Assembly (NCBI RefSeq): GCF_937616625.2
Contig: NC_065570.1
Location: 38,323,665 to 38,387,664, forward strand
Length of the DNA stretch: 64,000 nucleotides
Source of the DNA: Mercurialis annua
Lineage: Eukaryota > Streptophyta > Magnoliopsida > Malpighiales > Euphorbiaceae
Direction: 5' to 3'
The notes beneath the pieces were generated by a model. It saw only the letters and a list, made by a program, of their open reading frames with translations. It was not told the origin of the DNA and searched no databases. Position numbers and translations under genes: made by a program. Below, in pieces: positions 12,592-23,620 of this stretch (position 1 is its first letter; each line of letters opens with the position of its first letter).

Positions 12592-13529
12592 TTAATCACT
12601 TAATCACATTGGGCTTGTACAACCCATAACTGTTTTGGGCCTGTTCTTAGTGTGCGACCCTGTAGGTTCATATAACGTTGGCAGTAGGCTCGAAATCCCT
12701 ATTTCAGCTCACAAGTCATAAGTGGCCTCTAGCAAGACATTATGACTACCCAAGTTATATGAATATCGATAATCCGATTTAACCATTTACAATAATATTT
12801 TAATCCCTTTGTCTCTCGATATCGAGATTGAATATAAGGCATAGTTATGTCATCCTTATAACATTCAATCATTAGTTTCTTGACTCTAAGTAGACTGAAA
12901 ATGATAACTTCTTATCAATTAGCATGGCCATGCATTTTCTTCAGTCTATCTTCTTCAAGGGGCCCATAGATATCTTACTCAAATAAATGAGGGACAAATT
13001 CCTTCTCAGTCACTCACATTTCTCACATAGTTACTTTCATATCCAATGACAATCTATTCCATTATCCTGTTAAAGATAATGTAAGACTGTATCAAAACAT
13101 GAAATAGCTATGTAGAAATCCTTGATGATTTCAAGGTCAAAGGATTATACTAATAGAACTGTAATGAGAATTACTTATGACAGTGATCTATGTAGTATTC
13201 TCACAGTGGGTCATCCAGTGCCTTATTTCTCAAATAGCACCTATGATTTGACTTAATATCTCATATACATGATTAGTAAAACATAATCATCAGTCAACAT
13301 CATACTAGTCTCAATGTTCTATTAAGACTAGGGATACATGGTATATAATTCTTTTATTAAACCTAAGGGTTCTACTATCAAGTCACATACTCGATGACCT
13401 TAGAAAGAATTAACCATTCAAGTATTTTAATCATTAATATAAAATGATAAAAACTGCCAATCAATAAATAATAAAATGATAAAGTCAAAACATGGTCAAA
13501 CATGATTGACCTAGTGCATATCACTAACA
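12010..13529 (-). repeat. Copia 3' LTR (left)
   Basis: A 1520-bp terminal repeat starts TGTTGGGTTTTATAGG and ends ATCACTAACA on the plus strand. It differs from the right LTR at roughly seven or eight substitutions by hand comparison, plus TA-microsatellite length near 12548-12586. The near identity indicates recent insertion. Apart from the TA tract it holds no coding sequence. Its left edge abuts caulimovirid sequence and its right edge the polypurine tract. Confidence 0.95.
12548..12586. repeat. TA microsatellite in the left copia LTR
   Basis: An uninterrupted (TA)n tract lies within the LTR. The equivalent tract in the other LTR (19652-19682) is shorter and has a different flank, so it has changed length since insertion. 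Confidence 0.9.
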
Positions 13530-13541
13530 ATCTCCCACTTG
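13530..13541 (-). other. Copia polypurine tract
   Basis: On the minus strand CAAGTGGGAGAT lies immediately before the 3' LTR start TGTTAGTG. This purine-rich GTGGGAGA core is the expected second-strand DNA primer site. The polyprotein stop codon (13544-13546) is only a few bases upstream, a compact arrangement common in copia elements. Confidence 0.8.
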
Positions 13542-13543
13542 CA

Positions 13544-14645
13544 CTAGGCCCAATCTACATTAAATCTAATTCCCATGGACCTAGTATGACTCTCATGCTT
13601 AGGCTGTGGAAGAGCCTTAGTTAGCGGATCAGCAACATTATCATTTGTCGAAACTCTGCATATCTTCACGTCTCCTCTCTCAATGATTTCTCGAATGAGA
13701 TGATAACGTCTAAGTATGTGTTTGGATCGCTGATGTGATCTGGGCTCCTTTGCTTGTGCTATGGCCCCATTGTTATCACATAACAAGTTCACTGGATCGG
13801 ATATACTAGGAACAACTCCTAATCCAGTTATGAACTTTTTGATCCAAACAGCCTCCTTAGCTGCGTCAGAAGCAGCTATATACTCAGCTTCTGTTGTAGA
13901 ATCAGCAACGGTGTCCTGCTTCGAGCTCTTCCAGCTGAAAGCACCTCCATTCAAACAAAACACATATCCTGACTGTGATTTATAATCATCAATGTCAGTT
14001 TGGAAGCTAGCGTCTGTGTAACCCTTTACAATCAGCTCATCTTCCTGACCACCATATAGCAAGAATGCATCCTTGGTTCTTCTCAAGTACTTAAGGATGT
14101 TCTTAACTGCTGCCCAGTGACTTTCTCCTGGATTTGACTTGTATCTGCTCGTTGTTCTCAAAGCATACGAGACATCAGGTCGAGTGCACAACATTGCATA
14201 CATGATAGATCCAATAGCAGAAGCATATGGAATTTTACTCATGCGGTCTCGCTCATCCTGTGTCTTAGGACACTGAGTCTTGCTGAGACTGATGCCATGT
14301 GACATTGGCAAGAATCCTCTCTTAGAGTCTTGCATACTAAACCTGTTTAATACCTTATCAACATAAGTGCTTTGACTTAGGCCAATGAGTCTTCTAGATC
14401 TATCTCTATAGATCTTGATGCCTAATATATAAGCAGCATCGCCCAAGTCTTTCATTGAAAAACACTTCCCTAACCATGATTTAACATTTTGCAGTATGGG
14501 AATGTCGTTTCCAATGAGTAGTATGTCATCAACATAAAGCACTAAGAAAACAATCGCGCTCCCACTAACCTTCTTGTATACACAAGGTTCATCTTCATTC
14601 TTGATGAATCCAAACTCTTTGATTGCTTCATCAAAACGAAAATCC
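13544..14645 (-). pseudogene. Copia polyprotein, C-terminal part: reverse transcriptase end and RNase H
   Basis: This is the third reading-frame segment of the polyprotein. It contains the RT active-site motif FLVLYVDDILL, followed by the RT thumb and linker (LNRFSMQDSKRGFLPMSHG; ARTRPDVSYAL-like CTRPDVSYAL). The RNase H domain comes next, with GYTDASFQ, a STTEAEYIAASDAAKEAVW segment carrying the catalytic Glu, and LLCDNNGAIAQAKEP carrying a further Asp. It ends in ADPLTKALP and a short tail. Frame and homology become consistent only from about 14640 downwards; the ATG-proximal residues of the open stretch are out-of-frame read-through. Within itself the segment is open and looks recently functional. 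It continues the RT begun in the neighbouring segment. Confidence 0.93.
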
Positions 14646-17097
14646 AACTCCGAGAAGCTTGCTTTAATCCATAAATGGATTTTTGAAGCTTGCAAACCTT
14701 TCCAGAATTCTCTGGACTGGCAAAACCCTCAGGTTGTGTCATGTACACATCCTCAAGTAAGTTTCCATTAAGAAATGTTGTTTTGACATCCATTTGCCAT
14801 ATCTCATAGTCATAATATGCAGCTATGGCAAGGAGAATTCGAATGGATTTGAGCATAGCAACTGGTGAAAAGGTTTCATCATAGTCTATACCATGTATTT
14901 GTCTGAAACCTTTTGCAACTAGTCTTGCTTTATAGGTATGCACATTGCCATCCATGTCAGTCTTCATTTTGAAGACCCATTTGCACCCAATGGTTTTTAC
15001 ACCATCCGTTGGGTCAATCAAGGTCCAAACTTGATTATCATACATGGATTGCATTTCAGATCTCATGGCTTCGAGCCATTTTTCAGAGTCAGGACTATTT
15101 ATGGCCTCTTGATAGGATGTGGGTTCTTCTTGATCCACAATCATCACATCATTGTTCTCAGTGATGAGAAATCCATATCTCATAGGATTATGACGTGTCC
15201 TATCAGACCTCCTTTGGCCTTGTGGTACTTGTACTGGTTCAGCAATTGCTTGTTGATTCTTTTGAGGTTCCATACTTGGTACAATGCTATTTTGTGGTTC
15301 TGGAATTTCTTCAAGTTGTACTGTACTCCCACTGGTTCCTTTGGAAATAAATTCTTTTTCCAAAAAGATACCATTTCGAGCAACAAACACTTTGTTCTCA
15401 TAAGCATTGTAGAAGTAATATCCTTTAGTTTCTTTAGGATATCCTACAAAAAGGCATTTGTCAGATTTGGGTGCTAATTTATCTGAAATTAGTCGCTTCA
15501 CATAAGCTTGACATCCCCAAATCTTAAGAAAAGACAAACTAGGAGTTTTTCCAGTCCATATCTCATATGGTGTCTTTTCAACTGCCTTTGATGGAACTCT
15601 ATTCAAAATGAATGCAGCGGTTTCTAAAGCATAACCCCAAAATGAGATTGGAAGATCAGTTTGACTCATCATTGATCGAACCATATCCAATAGAGTTCGA
15701 TTTCTCCGTTCAGACACACCAATCCATTGTGGTGTTCCAGGTGGAGTCAATTGAGAAACGATCCCACAATCTCTTAGATGATCTACAAATTCTTGGCTTA
15801 AATATTCACCACCTCGATCAGATCTTAGTGTTTTAATATTTTTACCAAGTTGATTTTGTACTTCATTCTTAAATATTTTGAACTTTTCAAAAGATTCAGA
15901 TTTATGTTTCATCAGATAAACATAACCATATCTACTGAGATCATCAGTAAAAGTAATGAAGTACTGAAATCCACCTCTAGCATTTGTACTTAATGGACCA
16001 CATACATCTGTATGTATAAGGCCCAATAAGTTTTTAGCTCTTTCACCTTGTCCAATAAAAGGTGTTTTTGTCATTTTGCCCATTAGACAAGATTCACATG
16101 TTTCAAATGATTCATAATCACATGAATTCAAAAGTCCATCTCTTTGAAGTTTTGATATGCGTTTCTCATTGATATGGCCTAAACGACAATGCCAGAGATA
16201 AGTAGAGTTTAAATCATTTGACTTAAACTTCTTAGCATTGATGTTATAGATTGAGTTTTCATTAGTGTCTTCAACATTTAAAATATAAAGACCACTACTG
16301 CGTGGAGCATATCCATAAAGAATGTTATTATGCGAAATACTGCATTTATTATTCCTAATAATAAATTCAAAACCATCCTTGTCCAAACAAGAAACAGAAA
16401 TAATATTCCTACACATGGTAGGTACATAATAACAATTGTTCAAAGATAAAATAAGTCCACTAGGCAAAGATAACTCATAAGTCCCTACAGCTAAAGCAGC
16501 AACTCTTGCTCCATTGCCAACTCGTAGGTCCACTTCGCCTTTTGTCAAACTTCTACTCCTTTTGAGACCCTGCACATTAGTACAAATGTGAGACCCAGAT
16601 CCAGTATCTAATACCCATGAATCAGAAGTAGAAAGATTAATTTCTATAACATGAATACCTGAAGTGGTAGTCTCACTACCCTTGTTCTTCTTCAGATCAT
16701 CAAGATATTTCTTGCAATTCCTTTTCCAATGTCCAGGTTCCTTGCAGAAAAAGCAAGTTCCTTCCTTTGGCGGTTTTGCTTTGGGTTCATCCTTGGTCTT
16801 GGGCTTGGACTTGGGTTTAGACTTCTTGAAAGCCTTTCCCTTGCCCTTACCAGACCTTTTCATACCCTTTCCCTTGTTGACCATAAGAACATCCTTAATC
16901 TCATTCTTGATGTTCTTTTCAGCAGTTTGAAGCATCCCATGCAACTCTGTGGTGGTCTTCTCCATATTATGCATATTGAAGTTCATGATGAAACCATCAT
17001 AAGCCTCAGGCAAAGATTGGAGAATAATGTCTGTAGCCAACTCTTGGGCAATTGGGAGACCGAGCCTGTCCAAATGTTCAAGATGACCTTTCATCTG
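14640..17097 (-). pseudogene. Copia polyprotein, central part: Gag end, protease, integrase, RT start
   Basis: The open stretch 14542-17094 encodes 850 codons. It opens with the Gag C-terminus (HLDRLGLPIA; SLPEAYDGFI). A Lys-rich segment is followed by a CCHC zinc knuckle at residues 114-127 (CFFCKEPGHWKRNC), and the aspartic protease motif VLDTGSGSH lies near residue 161-169. Integrase zinc-binding residues are H302, H307, C333 and C336, with catalytic Asp363, Asp426 and Glu462 (HTDVCGP, RSDRGGE, SERRNRT). A GAG-pre-integrase segment precedes them. RT begins near residue 690 with WLEAMRSEM, KWVFKMK, YKARLVAKGF and QMDVKTTFLNG. After KSIYGLKQASRSW the frame is lost (near 14640), so the last ~25 residues are not genuine. 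All visible catalytic residues upstream are intact. Confidence 0.94.
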
Positions 17098-17491
17098 AGC
17101 CGCTAGTAGTCAACTTGTAAGAAAGCAAATCCTTGATGGTATTGAACCTTTCAATTCTTGCTCTCTCTTGGAACATTTCCATGAGATCAGTAATCATGGT
17201 GTTCGCATCCAATTCCATCATTTGCTTTTGGAGTTCATTCTCCATGCATCCAAGCATAATGCAAGTGATATCAGTAGAGTCATTGAGATGCTTTGTATAA
17301 GCATCCCTTTGAGCTCTAGTAGCAGCAGGAGCTGGTTCCTCAGGGAGGGGTTGATCAAGGATATATTCCTTTCTTTCTTGCCTAAGAACAATTCTTAGTT
17401 TTCTGCACCAGTCCAGAAAATTAGTGCCATTGAGCTTATCCTTCTCAAGGATTGATCGCACTGATGAAGTAGGTGTAGTGTTTGTAGCCAT
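17098..17491 (-). pseudogene. Copia Gag N-terminal part
   Basis: The likely start is the ATG at 17489-17491 (MATNTTPTSSVRSILEKDKL); the open frame extends 19 codons further upstream, but those residues are hydrophobic and leader-like. The sequence then reads KLNGTNFLDWCRKLRIVLRQ, EYILDQPLPEEP and MENELQKQM, the N-terminal Gag domain typical of plant copia polyproteins. Near 17100 the frame ends in a short aberrant tail (a stop at 17078), and the continuation lies in the next segment. One frameshift therefore separates Gag from the rest. Gag would form the virus-like particle that packages element RNA. Confidence 0.9.
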
Positions 17492-18176
17492 CTCTACAAC
17501 AATAAATATACAAGTAGCATTTAATAAAAGGCACAATAAAATTCCCACAACATATATCCATAATTCATATAAAAACCCTTAATGTTAATTTCAACAATTG
17601 AAAAATAATAGTGGGACAAGATCCATATTTCACCCTACTTCAGGTAAGCTTTGGCTTATCACTTTAAGTGTGGTTTATTTAGGTAGGTAACACTTTACCA
17701 ATTACATCTCATGCAATTCTTGAAAATAGAATATTAACATCACATGTAGTCTTGATATTCTATCTTATACCCTAGATTCAAAACTATTTTGATAACCTAG
17801 TTAAGTCTAACCAAATCAAACATATGGATATCACTTTTATCCAACTTATCTTACTTAGATGACTTTATACATCATGCTTTGGCATAGCCTATACATAGCA
17901 ATCTAAGTCTTGATAAGTGTTATTACAATGGGAGGTATATTGAAGACTTAATATTAAATAAGGGTTTGCTATTTATCCTATTTAGTTATCCTATCTTATC
18001 ACATGTAAAATAATCATGCAAAGCATATAACCAATAAGATAAACATTAAAAACATATTATTTTACTATTTTAAATCATATTTAACAACAATCATATAAAT
18101 ATGTTATTCATGATAATTTAAATCATATTTAAAATTTATCATTAAAGTATTAAAATAAAATACATGACAAAAACAC

Positions 18177-18300
18177 GCCGGCTTAAAAGGATAACGGTCC
18201 TTAATGGGGTGTATCGGCGGGGTCCAAGGGGCGCGGTCTGGGGGCAGCGCCCCAAGCGGGGTCCAAGGGGCAGCGCCCCTGGCGGGGCCCGGGGGCAGAG
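18177..18300. other. GC-rich island with paired hairpins in the copia leader
   Basis: A ~120-bp GC-rich patch in an otherwise very AT-rich leader. It carries two exact copies of the inverted-repeat GGGGCAGCGCCCC (18241-18253 and 18267-18279) and several GGGGTCC or GGGGGC runs. The five-base arms flanking AGC could form stable RNA or DNA hairpins. The G-runs could also allow quadruplex folding. A role in packaging, translation or dimerisation is speculation. Confidence 0.7.
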
Positions 18301-18557
18301 ATTTTTCTCACATGTTACTCTTAACAGAATTAAAATTTCTTTATCCCAAATCAATAATCTTAACTGATTACGGTTTATTTTAATATGTTCAAAACAAATT
18401 AAAATAACCCCAAAACCCTAATTACTGCATCTTAAAAACTGTTCAGAAACAATTTATTTAACACTTAAATAACAACAGTTTCATTAATTCGGCTCATATC
18501 AGGATTAAATACAGTTTTATAAATTATGTTCATAACATAATTAAACACAGTTTTATC

Positions 18558-18793
18558 AATAGAATTAAAACAGTTTCACAAACAGTTTACTAATCCTATT
18601 TAAAGCAGAATTACTAATAGAATCAAAACAGTTTCACAAACAGTTTACTAATCCTATTCAAAACAGAATTACTAATAGAATTAAAACTAGTTTCACAAAC
18701 AGTTTACTAATCATATTCAAAAACAGTTTTCCTAATAGAATTAAAACAGTTTCATAAACAGTTTACTAATCCTTATTCAAAAACAGTTTTATT
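18558..18793. repeat. Four-copy ~58-60-bp tandem repeat in the copia leader
   Basis: Units begin AATAGAATTAAAACAGTTTC and include ACAAACAGTTTACTAATC. Starts fall near 18558, 18616, 18674 and 18734. Units 1 and 2 are 58 bp and units 3 and 4 about 60 bp, with few substitutions. No coding content. Confidence 0.85.
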
Positions 18794-19098
18794 ATTTTGT
18801 TTCCCCTTTTCTTATCAATTCGTATGAACATTAATACTACGAAACCTTTAATCAAATTAAAACGTAATATTAATTTAGAACAGTATATTCGAAGTTTTAA
18901 TCACATTAAACGATTAATCAAATTAATTCTTCATACTATTTTTCATACAATTAATAACATAAATGTTTTATTTATAATTACAACGAATTATAATTCCTTC
19001 AAAAACAATTTCGAAAAACAACCCCTTTTTCAAAACAGAACATACAATAAGCATATATCACATATATACTCAGAATCTAATTAATCAAATTACAAGCA

Positions 19099-19110
19099 GC
19101 TCTGGTACCA
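19099..19110 (-). other. Copia primer binding site (initiator Met tRNA)
   Basis: On the minus strand TGGTACCAGAGC begins one base after the 5' LTR end (CCCAACA). It matches the usual plant initiator-methionine tRNA 3'-end complement TGGTATCAGAGC at 11 of 12 positions. This fixes the element orientation and the right LTR as the 5' LTR. Confidence 0.92.
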
Positions 19111-19111
19111 C

Positions 19112-19649
19112 TGTTGGGTTTTATAGGTTCATAACGCAACGGAATTTCAAAAATTTATCTAAAAACCCAAACCAAGATCCATGTAATTCGAATTAACAGA
19201 ATAATTACTTACTTGTATGTCGAATTCAACAGCAATGTAGGAAGGAAGGAGGTGGTTCACTTTGGTGATACCTGGCCTCGGATCAGAAACGCCTCCAAAA
19301 GAACGCGTCCTCTACGAGTATCCACACGAACAGACCTTAGCCAAAACTAGTGCTTGTGTGCTAGCACTATTGCTTCACAAGCAATTTCGAATTTTAGTGA
19401 TTTAGTGAATAATGAATTTCGTGATCCTCAAACCAACTGCTTAATGAGTATTTATAGTGATAAATAACACTAGGGTTTGAGACAAATTCGAATTTCAATC
19501 TCATTGCAATTCTACAAGTTTATGTTTATCAAAAACTCCTTTTTGATAATTATCCATATATATTAATTACTATATTTATTATCTTCCAAAAATAATAAAT
19601 TAAGAAAAACACTTATTCTTAAATTTCGAATTAATATATATATATTACG

Positions 19650-19687
<38 letters not shown>

Positions 19688-20621
19688 TCACTTAATCACA
19701 TTGGGCTTGTACAACCCATAACTGTTTTGGGCCTGTTCTTAGTGTGCGACCCTGTAGGTTCATATAACGTTGGCAGTAGGCTCGAAATCCCTATTTCAGC
19801 TCACAAGTCATAAGTGGCCTCTAGCAAGACATTATGACTACCCAAGTTATATGAATATCGATAATCCGATTTAACCATTTACAATAATATTTTAATCCCT
19901 TTGTCTCTCGATATCCAGATTGAATATAAGGCATAGTTATGTCATCCTTATAACATTCAATCATTAGTTTCTTGACTCTAAGTAGACTGAAAATGATAAC
20001 TTCTTATCAATTAGCATGGCCATGCATTTTCTTCAGTCTATCTTCTTCAAGGGGCCCATAGATATCTTACTCAAATAAATGAGGGACAAATTCCTTCTCA
20101 GTCACTCACATTTCTCACATAGTTACTTTCATATCCAATGACAATCTATTCCATTATCCTGTTAAAGATAATGTAAGACTGTATCAAAATATGAAATAGC
20201 TATGTAGAAATCCTTGATGATTTCAAGGTCAAAGGATTATACTAATAGAACTGTAATGAGAATTACTTATGACAGTGATCTATGTAGTATTCTCACAGTG
20301 GGTCATCCAGTGCCTTATTTCTCAAATAGCACCTATGATTTGACTTAATATCTCATATACATGATTAGTAAAACATAATCATCAGTCAACATCATACTAG
20401 TCTCAATGTTCTATTAAGACTAGGGATAGATGGTATATAATTCTTTTATTAAACCTAAGGGTTCTACTATCAAGTCACATACTCGATGACCTTAGAAAGA
20501 ATTAACCATTCAAGTATTTTAATCATTAATATAAAATGATAAAAACTGCCAATCAATAAATAATAAAATGATAAAGTCAAAACATGGTTAAACATGATTG
20601 ACCTAGTGCATATCACTAACA
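19112..20621 (-). repeat. Copia 5' LTR (right)
   Basis: A 1510-bp terminal repeat with TGTTGGG start and ACTAACA end on the plus strand, nearly identical to the left LTR. It should contain the element promoter on the minus strand. The TA tract here spans 19652-19682. The right edge is followed by CCTAG and resumed caulimovirid sequence. Confidence 0.95.
19448..19457 (-). promoter_or_regulatory. Candidate TATA box of the copia 5' LTR
   Basis: The minus strand reads CTATAAATAC, a good plant TATA-box match, in the 3' half of the LTR and upstream of the leader. The same string lies in the left LTR. It is chosen by motif and position only; no transcription start can be read from sequence. Confidence 0.4.
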
Positions 20622-20626
20622 CCTAG
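20622..20626. repeat. Target-site duplication CCTAG, right copy
   Basis: Exact match to 12005-12009. Caulimovirid sequence resumes here on the plus strand. Confidence 0.93.
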
Positions 20627-20629
20627 TAC

Positions 20630-21623
20630 TTCTCAGCAATCTTATTATGAAGAACCTTCAGAAGATGACAATGATGCAAACAGCTTTGAATTCTCTAGTC
20701 CACAAACCACATATGCACCCGCTTCAGCTGAATATACTAAAGCTACTGGATTATTCTTTACCTTGGATAATATCCCTCCTTCCCAATATAGGGATAGAAT
20801 TCAAGAGTTCAGTGCTTGGCTGGAAAGTCAAATTGCTTAAACCAGATGTTGTTCTTCATGATATCCTCCAATTTTTCTGCTCTAGATTCACTGGAAAGTT
20901 ACAAGATTGGTTTAATAGATTACCTCAAGAATCCAGGTTTGCTCTTATAAATGCACCCATGGCTACATCGTTCTTGGGATGTATTTATAATGAATTCTTG
21001 GGAATAATCAATGATGATGAGGAGATTGCACGAAAAGAGTTCTATCAAAGGAAGTGTTGCTATTTAAAGAAAAGAGATCTTGATATTCACTTCCATAGGA
21101 TCTCTCTAAGAGATTTTATCGTCTTTCTGGCAACAACAATCTTGATTTAAAACAAGCCTTTTTAGCCTCTTTGCCAGAATTACTGCCTACAAAGATGTTC
21201 ACTCTAATCCAGCAGACAGATAAGAAAATAAATGATTTTAGTCTTGGAGAACTCTATCAAATTATGCTCAGAGCTTTATCTCAACTCTGTGAACAGAAAA
21301 AGGTATCGGATATGTATTTTTCAAGACAGAAGAATCCATTAATTAAGTTATCATGCAACAGACCGGATCTAATGGTCAAATGTGATTCTTCCTCTACATC
21401 ATGCACTTGTCCGTCAAAGAAGAAGAGCCATTCCTTCAAGATGAAAGGACAGAAAAGGTTCCATAAATGATCTTCCAAAAGATGACGATATTTTAAGAAG
21501 AAGAAGTTTCGAGGAAGGACAAAATCAAATAAGTGCTTCCTGTGTGGAAAAGCAGGTCACTTTGCAAAAAGTTGTCCAACCAAAGCAAAAAAATATTCGA
21601 AACTTATTCAGCAAATCCAGCAA
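20630..21623 (+). pseudogene. Caulimovirid coat protein remnant with zinc knuckle
   Basis: Coat-protein-like segments lie in two frames. The frame of 20647-21150 has RFTGKLQDWFNRLPQ and ARKEFYQRKCCYLKKRDLD. The second frame continues from about 21171 (MPELLPTKMF; ALSQLCEQKK). Stops at 21468 and 21483 precede a Lys/Arg-rich segment, then a CCHC knuckle at 21534-21575 (CFLCGKAGHFAKSC), which in the family binds packaged RNA. The first ~50 codons of the 20647 stretch do not look genuine. At least one frame change and two stops make it non-functional. Confidence 0.82.
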
Positions 21624-22200
21624 ATGACTTCAGTTGATCTCGATGATGCTAATATTGAATCCTTATTTTCTGAAGAAGATGAGCCTGGCCCACATAGTTT
21701 ATTCGCCATCAGCAGATGCGACGACGATCCTTCAGATGATGATCTTCAATTCTCCATCCAGCATCCAGCTGATAATGTTTATACTACTTCTTCCCAACCT
21801 GTTCCACATGTTGTCGTCCAGATATATCCAGAAAAGTTTGCACGACCTATCAAGGCCATAGCTTTCATGGATACTGGTGCTCGTAAGACGATTATCAATC
21901 CTGATGTGCTCCCACCGCAATATTGGATGTCCCATAAAGAATACTTCAGGGCAGCTGATGGAAAGATTTTCTATACAGACTGGAAAACGAAGAATCCAAT
22001 CAAAATCCAGTTCTTCCCTGGTTGTCACATATGGACTCAAGTTCTTGATCTTCTCTTCCAAACAAAGACATAGTCCTTGGATTTGACATTTTCTGGGGTA
22101 TCAGTGGACTGCAACTTTTATCGAATGGAATCAAATACAAGAAGTATTTTCAACCTTATATAGAGGTATCATCTTTTTTCACAATTCAACCCTCTGTTGT
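21624..22200 (+). pseudogene. Caulimovirid aspartic protease remnant
   Basis: In frame with the zinc knuckle upstream, without an intervening stop. An acidic spacer is followed by IKAIAFMDTGARKTIINPDV, whose DTGA is the retropepsin-type catalytic motif (near 21870-21881), and KEYFRAADGKIF. The frame ends at a TAG (22071-22073) soon after HIWTQVLDL. Family-like sequence continues in another frame just downstream, so a frame change lies at about 22045-22065. The enzyme would process the caulimovirid polyprotein. Confidence 0.8.
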
Positions 22201-22289
22201 TCCATTCTTTTCTCATATTCAAGAAACTCTAAAAAGTCTATCTTCTGCCAATTCCCACACAGAGTTTCTCTCTAATGTCCCAACCCTCT

Positions 22290-23165
22290 TTGGAAAACCC
22301 TGATTTCTTCATTTCATTACCCTTCAAACAAAATGAAGATGTTAATCCTACTAAAGCCTATCCGGGAATGTAACCTTCTAATCTTACATTAGCCATTGAT
22401 GAATGTGCCCAACTTCTTTCACAAGACCTTATAGAACCCACTAAGTCTGAGTGGGCATGTCAAGCTTTTTATGTCAATAAAAGGTCAGAACAAGTAAGAG
22501 GAAAAAAAAGACTTGTCATAGACTATCAACCTCTAAACCACTTTCTTAGAGATGATAAGTTTCCTCTTCCAAAGATTTCCTCTCTTTTCACCTATCTTTC
22601 AGGAGCAAGAATTTTCTCTAAGTTTGATCTTAAAGCAGGCTTTTGGCAATTAGGCATCAAACAAGAGGAAATATATAAAACAGCCTTCTATATACCAAAC
22701 CATCATTATCAATGGACAGTCATGCCATTTGGTCTTAAGGTTGCTCCTTTTATTTTCCAAAAATCCATGGTCAAAATTTATGAGCCTCTTCTCCCAACTG
22801 CGCTCCTTTATATTGATGATATTCTATTGTCTTCTTCTGACACATCCAGTCATGAGAAACTACTCCAACATTTCTTTGACATCACTAAGCAATTTGGAAT
22901 TATGTTATCTCCTAGTAAGATGTATATTGGCAAACCACAAATGGAGTATCTCGACATGAATTTCAAAGATGGTGCTTATCAGCCTGGACAACATTTTGCT
23001 GCTGAATTGCTCAAGTTTCCAAATCAAGGTCTCTCTCAAAAACAGGTTCAGCAATTTCTTGGAATTGTTAATTTTTTGATAGACTTCATTCCAAATTTCA
23101 CTCAAAAGGTGGCCCCGTTATATAAATTATTAAGGAAGAATCCTCCTCTCGGGTATGACAAAAAA
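22290..23165 (+). pseudogene. Caulimovirid reverse transcriptase remnant
   Basis: One frame is open from 22374 to 23288 after a TAA at 22371-22373; family-like sequence extends slightly upstream of that stop. Visible RT motifs are AIDECAQLLSQDLIEPT, KRLVIDYQPLN, FSKFDLKAGFWQLGI, VMPFGLKVAPFIFQKSM and the catalytic LLYIDDILLSS. The connection segment FLGIVNFLIDFIPNF follows. Similarity ends at about 23160, where a frame change precedes RNase H. The YIDD active site is kept, but the stop and frame change disable the polyprotein. Confidence 0.88.
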
Positions 23166-23620
23166 CACAAGCAATCAAGCTTCTCACAGACGAGACACAA
23201 GGAATTCCACCTCTTCAGATTCCTTAGTCGGGAACCAGAATATTGCAGACAGACGCCAGTGATAAATTTTGGGGTGCTATTCTGTTAGAAGAATAAGAGA
23301 ACAAACAAAGGATATGCGCTTATGCTAGTGGAAAATTCTCAGAAGCAGAGACTCATTATCATTCCACATTTAAAGAAGTGTTAGCGGTCAAATATGGGAT
23401 CAAGAAGTTTGAATTTCATCTGATCAGTCACAAGTTCAAAGTGCTTATCGACTGTTCTTCATTTCCAAAAATGCTCATTTTTAAAGGGAAAATTGTTCCT
23501 AACAATCAACTACTTCGATGGAGTGAATGGTTCAGCAAGTATGATTCCCGGTAGAACATATTAAAGGAAATCAGAATCTTATTCCAAATTTTCTCAGCCG
23601 ACCTCCTCAACAAGTATCAC
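23166..23620 (+). pseudogene. Caulimovirid RNase H remnant
   Basis: Downstream of the RT frame change, another frame shows TDASDKFWGAILLEE and then a TAA stop inside the domain. ICAYASGKFSEAETHYHST, KEVLAVKYGIKKFEFHL and KFKVLIDCSSFPKM follow. These match the catalytic Asp and Glu neighbourhoods of caulimovirid RNase H. The domain removes RNA template during reverse transcription. The internal stop makes this copy inactive. Confidence 0.8.

Larger units (their letters stand above)
17492..19098 (-). other. Copia untranslated leader
   Basis: About 1.6 kb lies between the primer binding site and the Gag start with no domain-bearing frame. It is AT-rich apart from a sharply GC-rich island (18177-18300) and includes a four-copy ~58-60-bp tandem repeat (18558-18793). 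Short open frames at 18142-18367 and 18797-19084 have no recognisable motif and overlap the low-complexity segments, so I do not call them genes. Confidence 0.8.
12010..20621 (-). mobile_element. Ty1/copia LTR retrotransposon, near-complete, nested in the caulimovirid
   Basis: An 8612-bp element on the minus strand with two ~1.5-kb LTRs (TG...CA ends), CCTAG target duplications, a primer binding site next to the right (5') LTR and a polypurine tract next to the left (3') LTR. The domain order is Gag, protease, integrase, reverse transcriptase, RNase H. Integrase before RT is diagnostic of copia. The long LTRs and ~1.6-kb leader fit larger copia lineages such as Angela or Tork types, but I do not assign a lineage. 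Two frameshifts (near 17100 and near 14640) break the polyprotein, so it is probably non-autonomous now despite recent insertion. Confidence 0.96.

Noticed and set aside
14938..15477. Plus-strand open frames opposite copia pol (also near 16664-17106) and opposite gypsy pol (35097, 38458)
   Set aside because: They lie antisense to long frames with clear RT, integrase or Gag motifs and have no independent support.
18142..18367. Opposite-strand Pro/Gly/Arg-rich open frames in the copia leader
   Set aside because: They are caused by the GC-rich island, overlap on both strands, and lack recognisable motifs.
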